A program made the position numbers and the translations under genes. 9,811 bases of DNA from CAZVAR01 sp964625225 (GTDB taxonomy: Bacteria > Pseudomonadota > Alphaproteobacteria > JAJUGE01), in assembly GCA_964625225.1 (NCBI GenBank), contig CAZVAR010000139.1, positions 1 to 9,811 of the forward strand. The letters run 5' to 3'. This document shows, in pieces, positions 5,833 to 9,811 of this stretch. The notes under the pieces were generated by a model. That model had not been told where the DNA came from, made no database searches, and was given only the letters and a program-made list of their open reading frames with translations. Numbering within the stretch: the stretch's first letter is position 1; each line of letters opens with the position of its first letter.

Positions 5833-6703
5833 TCGGCCTGCTGCCCGGGCTCGCGGCTACCGCCGGGGGCGTCACGAACGCATGCTTGCCATGGTACCGC
5901 AGAGCATCCACGAGGTGCCGGCGGAGCACCCGGCTCGTGAAGAGGTCGAACGGGCCGCCGGCGCTCGCGCGGCGACCGTCCGCCGTTACCAGTGCCTCGG
6001 CGACGTGCCAGACCTGAAGCCCCTCCTGCCAGGCACGAAGGCAGATGTCGCAATCCGCCATGAACAGGAAGAAACCCTCGTCGAGCCCGCCGACGCGATT
6101 CCAGAAGTCGCGGCGGACGAGGATACAGGAGGATTGAAGCCAATCGACCGGCTGCGAGTGCGCATAGTCGAACCCGGGGCGCTCATAGTCCGCAACGATC
6201 GTCGAGAACGGCCGAACGGTCCGAAGCTTCGTTCGCCGCAGCAACTGGGCTGCCAGACTCGGAAATCGCCGGGCCGTGAGCGGTGTGGTGCCGTCCTCGT
6301 TGCGCTGCCGCGGGCCGGCGATCGCCACTTCCGGATGCATCGTCATGAAGGCGACGAGACGCCGGAGCGCGCCCGGCCGCCGCCATTCGATGTCGGGGTT
6401 GAGAAGCAGCAGGAACTCGGCATCGCACCCGATCGCCGCGGCAAAGTTGCAGGCCGCCGTATAGCCGAGATTGCGCTCCGAGACGATGACCGTGACATTG
6501 GGCCAGCATGCCAGCTCCCGGAGGCGTGCCGCGTTGCTCGGGCACGTCGAATTGTCGATCACCACGATATCGAGCCGGACCGGATCGTACTGATGCTGCA
6601 GCGATGCGACGCCCCGCAGCACGGCTGCGGCCTTCCGATAATCGACGATGACGGTCGTCAGCCGCGGCAGCGCCGTGAGCCGACCGGTTCCCCTCTCCTG
6701 CAC
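5699..6703 (-). CDS. Family 2 glycosyltransferase (WbbL/rhamnosyltransferase-like)
   Basis: This inverting GT-A glycosyltransferase has 334 residues and would transfer a sugar from a nucleotide donor to the lipid-linked repeat unit at the cytoplasmic membrane face. Key parts are LTTVIVDYRK (15-24), VVIDNST (47-53), SERNLGYTAACN (75-86), LLLLNPDIEW (98-107) where NPD takes the place of the DxD metal motif, and GGLDEGFFLFMADCDICLRA (205-224) with the catalytic-base region. The GTG at 6703 was chosen because AAGAGGAGG stands 7 nt before it; the frame is open far upstream but only in antisense-looking sequence. The gene begins 46 bp inside the end of the GT4 gene. The recognisable domain ends near residue 276. 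The final 44 residues, rich in Arg, Ala, Pro and Gly, are encoded opposite the end of the FrhB-like gene and look like run-on past a lost stop. Sugar specificity is unknown. Confidence 0.9.
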   Translation of the reverse strand: MQERGTGRLTALPRLTTVIVDYRKAAAVLRGVASLQHQYDPVRLDIVVIDNSTCPSNAARLRELACWPNVTVIVSERNLGYTAACNFAAAIGCDAEFLLLLNPDIEWRRPGALRRLVAFMTMHPEVAIAGPRQRNEDGTTPLTARRFPSLAAQLLRRTKLRTVRPFSTIVADYERPGFDYAHSQPVDWLQSSCILVRRDFWNRVGGLDEGFFLFMADCDICLRAWQEGLQVWHVAEALVTADGRRASAGGPFDLFTSRVLRRHLVDALRYHGKHAFVTPPAVAASPGSRPITPDGVPVQSAMRSRRSFAGKRPAMRPARCARGATGDSAGAVGP

Positions 6704-7992
6704 CGCGAGCCCTCCTCTTGCAGGATGCCGTCGTAGAGGCGTGCGAGCGCCGCCGCGTGGCGATCCACTGTCGGCGGGTCGTCCCAGAAGCGCTCGTAAG
6801 CACGGCGACCGAGCCGCGCCGTCAATGCATCGTCGGCGGCGATGCGTGCCATCCGGCGTTGCAGCCCGACGCGGTCTCCGGAACGGAACAGCAGCCCGGT
6901 GACGCCATGCTCGACCCATTCGCACGCCGCACAGCCGTCGCTGACGATAGCCGGGACACCGCGCGCCGCCGCTTCGAGCACGGCCAGTCCCTGCGTTTCC
7001 GGCCATTGCGACGGGAACACGAGGGCCCGGCTGCACTCGATCCGCCGCGTGACCTCGCGCGAGGGCAGCCACCCGCTGATTCGGGCCGCAGGTGCTATTC
7101 GTTGCAGCTCCGCGCGGAGATAGCCGTCGCCGACAAACGCTGCCGGAAGCCCCGACTCCCGGGCAGCGGCAGCGAACAGGCGGACCCCCTTCTCCGCGGC
7201 CAACCGGCCGACGAAGAGGAACTCGGCCTGCTGCGCCGGTGCGGCGGGCGGCGCACGGACTGCTTCGATCGGGTTGGGTACAAAATGGAGCCGGCTATCG
7301 CGGGGCAGATGCGGCGCCTGCAGCGCCCGCCCCACTTCGGAGACGTTGATGAAATGCGGGATCGCAGCAAGTCGCCCGGGACCGGTCTGCACTCCATGCC
7401 GTACCAGTCGCCACAACTTGTGCGCATAGCGCCGGGAGTCGCAGTCGGTGAGAATGCAGGCGGCCGACAACGGCCTCCGGTGGCAGAGTCGTTCGGCTCG
7501 ATAGTCGTAGAAGCCGCCGTTTGGGCAGACAGCCGCATAGTCGTGGAGAGTTGCAACCAGGGGAAACCCGGCCTGGAGGGCAGCCCGGATCACGCTGCCC
7601 GACAGTGCCTTCGTCCAGCCATGCAGATGAACGATGCTGCTCTCCGGGTCGAGAGGGCGTAGAGCGTCTCGGAGCTTGTCCGCCGCAGTACGGTTCCATA
7701 GCCCTCGGGCGGCGGCCCGCAGTGGGTTTGGATCCGCCGCAAGCGGCTGCTGGCCGAGACAGATGGTGCGAACGCCCGCGGCAGCGAGTGCCGGCTCGAC
7801 CGGGCCGACAGCCGCGAGGAAGATCACCTGGCGCCCGCGTACGGCGAGTGCCTGTGCCGACAGGATCGCGACCTTGCTGCCGCCGCCTTCCACGTGCGCA
7901 AAGTCGTTGAGGATGATGATGTGGCTCGCGACGGCACTGCGGGCAGGCGGTGACCCCGGAACGGGCGACCGATGCGGGCGTGCCGAAGGCAT
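6658..7992 (-). CDS. Family 4 glycosyltransferase (GT-B fold)
   Basis: This retaining glycosyltransferase of 444 residues is probably one of the sugar-adding steps of the repeat unit. The N-terminal acceptor domain has IIILNDFAHVEGGGSKVAIL (25-44), with the glycine loop that opens GT4 enzymes, then VHLHGWTKAL and ATLHDYAAVCPNGGFYDY (147-164). The donor domain begins at FLFVGRLAAEKGVRLF (258-273), followed by FVGDGYLRAEL. It ends with PSQWPETQGLAVLEAAARG (327-345), which holds the EX7E motif as Glu332 and Glu340. Cysteines at 156, 170, 179 and 184 sit in a stretch seen in this GT4 branch. The first 20 residues are Pro/Arg/Ser-rich and may be an over-extended start, but the ATG at 7992 lies 3 bp after the stop of the upstream GT2, which supports it. 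No signal peptide or membrane helix is visible. Donor and acceptor are unknown. Confidence 0.92.
   Translation of the reverse strand: MPSARPHRSPVPGSPPARSAVASHIIILNDFAHVEGGGSKVAILSAQALAVRGRQVIFLAAVGPVEPALAAAGVRTICLGQQPLAADPNPLRAAARGLWNRTAADKLRDALRPLDPESSIVHLHGWTKALSGSVIRAALQAGFPLVATLHDYAAVCPNGGFYDYRAERLCHRRPLSAACILTDCDSRRYAHKLWRLVRHGVQTGPGRLAAIPHFINVSEVGRALQAPHLPRDSRLHFVPNPIEAVRAPPAAPAQQAEFLFVGRLAAEKGVRLFAAAARESGLPAAFVGDGYLRAELQRIAPAARISGWLPSREVTRRIECSRALVFPSQWPETQGLAVLEAAARGVPAIVSDGCAACEWVEHGVTGLLFRSGDRVGLQRRMARIAADDALTARLGRRAYERFWDDPPTVDRHAAALARLYDGILQEEGSRCRRGEPVGSRRCRG
6711..6719 (-). promoter_or_regulatory. Strong Shine-Dalgarno that sets the GTG start of the second GT2
   Basis: The minus-strand sequence is AAGAGGAGG, with 7 nt before the GTG at 6703. 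It lies inside the coding sequence of the preceding GT4 gene and decides between many in-frame starts upstream. It suggests efficient independent initiation despite the 46-bp gene overlap. Confidence 0.75.
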
Positions 7993-7995
7993 GAT

Positions 7996-9081
7996 TCAGC
8001 CTGCCCGCAGCATGAGCTTCAGGATCATCGGAATACGGTCCCATTGCCCACGCACGACGCGGTTCAGGACGGCACCGAAGAGCCCGAGATAGACCGTGGG
8101 CAGGGCGTAGGGATAGAATCGTCGGGTGAACAGAATCCGGCTGCGGATGCCGTGGTAATCGGCAAAATACGAGCGTCGGCGCGGCCGCACAGTAGCGCTC
8201 CCAGCCGCGCCACCTTCCTTGTGGAAGACGAGACTGGCAGGCGCATGCCCGAGCTCGAAGCGCCCGCGCGCTCGGGTGATCCAGTCGAGCTCCTCGAAAT
8301 AGAGAAAGTAGCGCTCGTCGAGGAGCCCGACCTGCTCGACGAACGCGCGCCGGACCAGCATCGAAGCGCCGTGGATGAAGTCGAGCGGGGTCATGCCGCC
8401 GGACCTCGCCCGATCCGTCGGGTCGCCCGTACCGGTCAGGGAAGTGCGGCCACACCACCGGTCGTAACGACCGCCGCCGCGTGCCTGAACGACGCCCGGA
8501 CAGTGGAAATAGGCCAGCGTCGACCCGCAGATGCCGAGCCTCGACCGGGCGTCCATCACCTCCAGCAGGTGGGGCAACGCCTCGGAGTCCACGACCGTAT
8601 CGTTGTTGAGGAGCCAGAAGAAGTCTGCATCTCCGCGGGAGAGCGCGTAGCGGAGCCCCAAATTGGCGCCGCCGGCGAATCCCCGGTTCTTGCGACTCGT
8701 GATCAGCACGAGCGATGCCGACGGGCATGACGGGGCGCGGCCGGCCTCGATATCGATGTCGGCGCAGGTGCTATACGGCACCGGCTTCGGCATCGGCGGC
8801 GTACAAAGCCGGCGTACGATCGCGCCACCCTGGGGAACGACGTCCACCTTGCCCTCCGCCCAGGCACGGATGAGACGGGCGGCCGTATCGCCCGGGCCGT
8901 TGTCGCAGACCACCACCTCTCGGTTCGCATGCCGGCAGCGGAGCAGACTCTCCAGGCACTCGATCGTGTCCCAGCCGGGTCCGTAATTGACGACCACCAC
9001 GTAGACGCGATGCCCGTGCGAAGCGGTTGCCTCGGGCAGCGCCGCCTGCCCCTCCATGCAGCGGTCCGGGCCGGGGATCAT
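7996..9081 (-). CDS. Family 2 glycosyltransferase (WbbL-like) with long internal insert
   Basis: This GT-A glycosyltransferase of 361 residues probably adds a sugar to the growing repeat unit at the membrane. Visible parts are RVYVVVVNYG (25-34), VVVCDNGPGD (56-65), SRKNRGFAGGANLGLRYAL (129-147), WLLNNDTVVD (156-165) with NND in the metal-site position, FIHGASMLVRR (235-245), LLDERYFLYFEELDWITR (253-270) with the catalytic Glu/Asp group, and VFHKEGG (285-291). Between the first two blocks lies a long insert, about residues 72-125, rich in Pro and Cys. The C-terminal segment RFYPYALPTVYLGLFGAVLN is hydrophobic and may sit on the membrane. The ATG at 9081 forms an ATGA overlap with the stop of the membrane protein gene; a second ATG at 9057 is possible. 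The open frame upstream of 9081 is antisense to that gene and was rejected. Sugar specificity is unknown. Confidence 0.91.
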   Translation of the reverse strand: MIPGPDRCMEGQAALPEATASHGHRVYVVVVNYGPGWDTIECLESLLRCRHANREVVVCDNGPGDTAARLIRAWAEGKVDVVPQGGAIVRRLCTPPMPKPVPYSTCADIDIEAGRAPSCPSASLVLITSRKNRGFAGGANLGLRYALSRGDADFFWLLNNDTVVDSEALPHLLEVMDARSRLGICGSTLAYFHCPGVVQARGGGRYDRWCGRTSLTGTGDPTDRARSGGMTPLDFIHGASMLVRRAFVEQVGLLDERYFLYFEELDWITRARGRFELGHAPASLVFHKEGGAAGSATVRPRRRSYFADYHGIRSRILFTRRFYPYALPTVYLGLFGAVLNRVVRGQWDRIPMILKLMLRAG

Positions 9082-9811
9082 GCGGCGAGCGCCGGCGCCG
9101 CTGCCCGACGGGCCCTGACGGCGAGGCGATGGCATCGGCCGGCATAGAGGTAGAGCAGGCCGAAGAACGGCAGGCCGTAATTGAAGTAGTGCCCCTGTCG
9201 CAGCATGGACACCGTGATGAACATCAGGGCGGCGTGCGAGAGGAGCCGTTCCGACCGCTCCGGCTCGCCCGCAGCCTGCGCGCCGCCGGACGGGCGCCTG
9301 ACGCGGTACCGCAGCAGGAAGACCATCGTCGCGACCAAGCCTGGCAGGCCCAACTCCGAGGCTATCCGGAGCAGCAGAGAACTTGCGTCGGCATTGTTCA
9401 GCATTGCGTAGCGCAGCGGGATTTCCGACGCGCCGTACAGCAGCGAGTACTTCTCGAAGGACGCCGGGTGCGAGCCAAGGCCGCCGCCAAGAAAGTTTGT
9501 GTCGATCAGGCTCTGAAGTGCGACCGCCGCATTGTTGTAGACGGTCAGCGAGGACCAGTTCGCACTCAGCGCACTTGGGTACAACAGCAAGCCGAGCAGG
9601 TCGTCCACCCGGAGCTGGACATCGGGGACATAGAGGTAAAGGAAAAGCCCCGTACCAATTGCAGCGGCACTGCCGACAAGGGAAGCGAGCAGCCCACGCT
9701 CGAGCGCGATCAGCACCAATGCCAGCAATATCGCGGCATAGGACAAGGCAGAGAACGACAGGATCGCAGCACCGAGGACAATCAGCGATTGCCACCGGGG
9801 TATGAGCCACG
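9078..9811 (-). CDS. Wzy/O-antigen ligase-like membrane protein, C-terminal part (cut by the window edge)
   Basis: Only the last 243 residues are visible; the frame is open to the right edge and starts beyond it. Hydrophobic segments cover SLIVLGAAILSFSALSYAAI and the following LLALVLIALERGLLASLVGS and GTGLFLYLYVP. Then comes a long hydrophilic region, followed by a helix around LGLPGLVATMVFLLRY and a last pair around ALMFITVSMLRQG and YGLPFFGLLYLYAG. The loop contains NFLGGGLGSHPASFEKY and NNADASSLLLRIASELGLPG. These resemble the GxGLGS and 'D-S-x-L-x-x-E-x-G-x-x-G' patterns of Wzy polymerases and WaaL-type ligases. Such proteins join lipid-linked repeat units in the periplasm or attach them to an acceptor. 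Polymerase and ligase cannot be told apart here. The TTG at 9744-9746 is not a credible start because a membrane helix is already under way. Its stop overlaps the GT2 start as ATGA, so it belongs to the same operon. Confidence 0.75.
   Translation of the reverse strand, partial: WLIPRWQSLIVLGAAILSFSALSYAAILLALVLIALERGLLASLVGSAAAIGTGLFLYLYVPDVQLRVDDLLGLLLYPSALSANWSSLTVYNNAAVALQSLIDTNFLGGGLGSHPASFEKYSLLYGASEIPLRYAMLNNADASSLLLRIASELGLPGLVATMVFLLRYRVRRPSGGAQAAGEPERSERLLSHAALMFITVSMLRQGHYFNYGLPFFGLLYLYAGRCHRLAVRARRAAAPALAA

Noticed and set aside
5843..5850. Palindrome GCCCGGGC near the convergent gene ends, considered as a terminator
   Set aside because: It has no loop and no T-run and lies within GT2 coding sequence; such GC palindromes are common by chance here.
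5807..6736. A 309-residue plus-strand open frame after the FrhB-like gene
   Set aside because: It is antisense to the second GT2, with compositionally biased translation and no motifs.
6704..7072. Upstream extension of the second GT2 frame
   Set aside because: It lies wholly within the GT4 donor domain in another frame. A strong Shine-Dalgarno sequence fixes the start at 6703.
9082..9810. Upstream extension of the first GT2 reading frame to the right edge
   Set aside because: It overlaps the membrane protein gene in another frame, and its translation has no resemblance to a protein family. The ATGA junction at 9078-9081 gives a better start.

Overview
The window is strongly GC-rich bacterial DNA, densely packed and mostly coding, with third positions dominated by G and C. 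The protein families (an SLT-domain transglycosylase of a type common in alphaproteobacteria, a CPA1 antiporter with an RCK tail, a pyruvyl transferase paired with an FrhB-like protein) suggest an alphaproteobacterium of the Rhodospirillales/Hyphomicrobiales kind. That placement is an inference. No rRNA, tRNA, CRISPR array, transposase or phage gene was seen.

Layout. (a) 1-2329, minus strand: a cation:proton antiporter followed 35 bp downstream by the first 130 codons of an aldo/keto reductase that runs off the left edge. These look like ordinary flanking genes. (b) 2330-2482: a divergent intergenic region holding a near-consensus sigma-54 promoter pointing right. (c) 2483-5832, plus strand: an SLT-type transglycosylase, then a polysaccharide pyruvyl transferase, then an FrhB/FdhB-type iron-sulfur flavoprotein-like gene. 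The last two overlap in a TTGA stop/start junction. (d) 5699-9811, minus strand: an operon read right to left, made of a Wzy/O-antigen-ligase-like membrane protein (N-terminus beyond the right edge), a family 2 glycosyltransferase, a family 4 glycosyltransferase and a second family 2 glycosyltransferase. Their junctions are ATGA overlap, 3-bp gap and 46-bp overlap.

Blocks (c) and (d) together look like one part of an exopolysaccharide, capsule or O-antigen biosynthesis locus. Glycosyltransferases build a repeat unit on a lipid carrier, the membrane protein would polymerise or ligate it, and the pyruvyl transferase would add ketal-linked pyruvate. The FrhB-like partner has an unknown role in such loci. 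The transglycosylase may open peptidoglycan for export machinery. The two operons converge and their last genes overlap by 134 bp.

Most notable points: the sigma-54 promoter ahead of the plus-strand genes; the conserved N-terminus of the pyruvyl transferase, which extends upstream of every usable start codon in its frame; the pyruvyl transferase/FrhB pairing; and the convergent overlap. No wholly new system can be claimed from the sequence alone.
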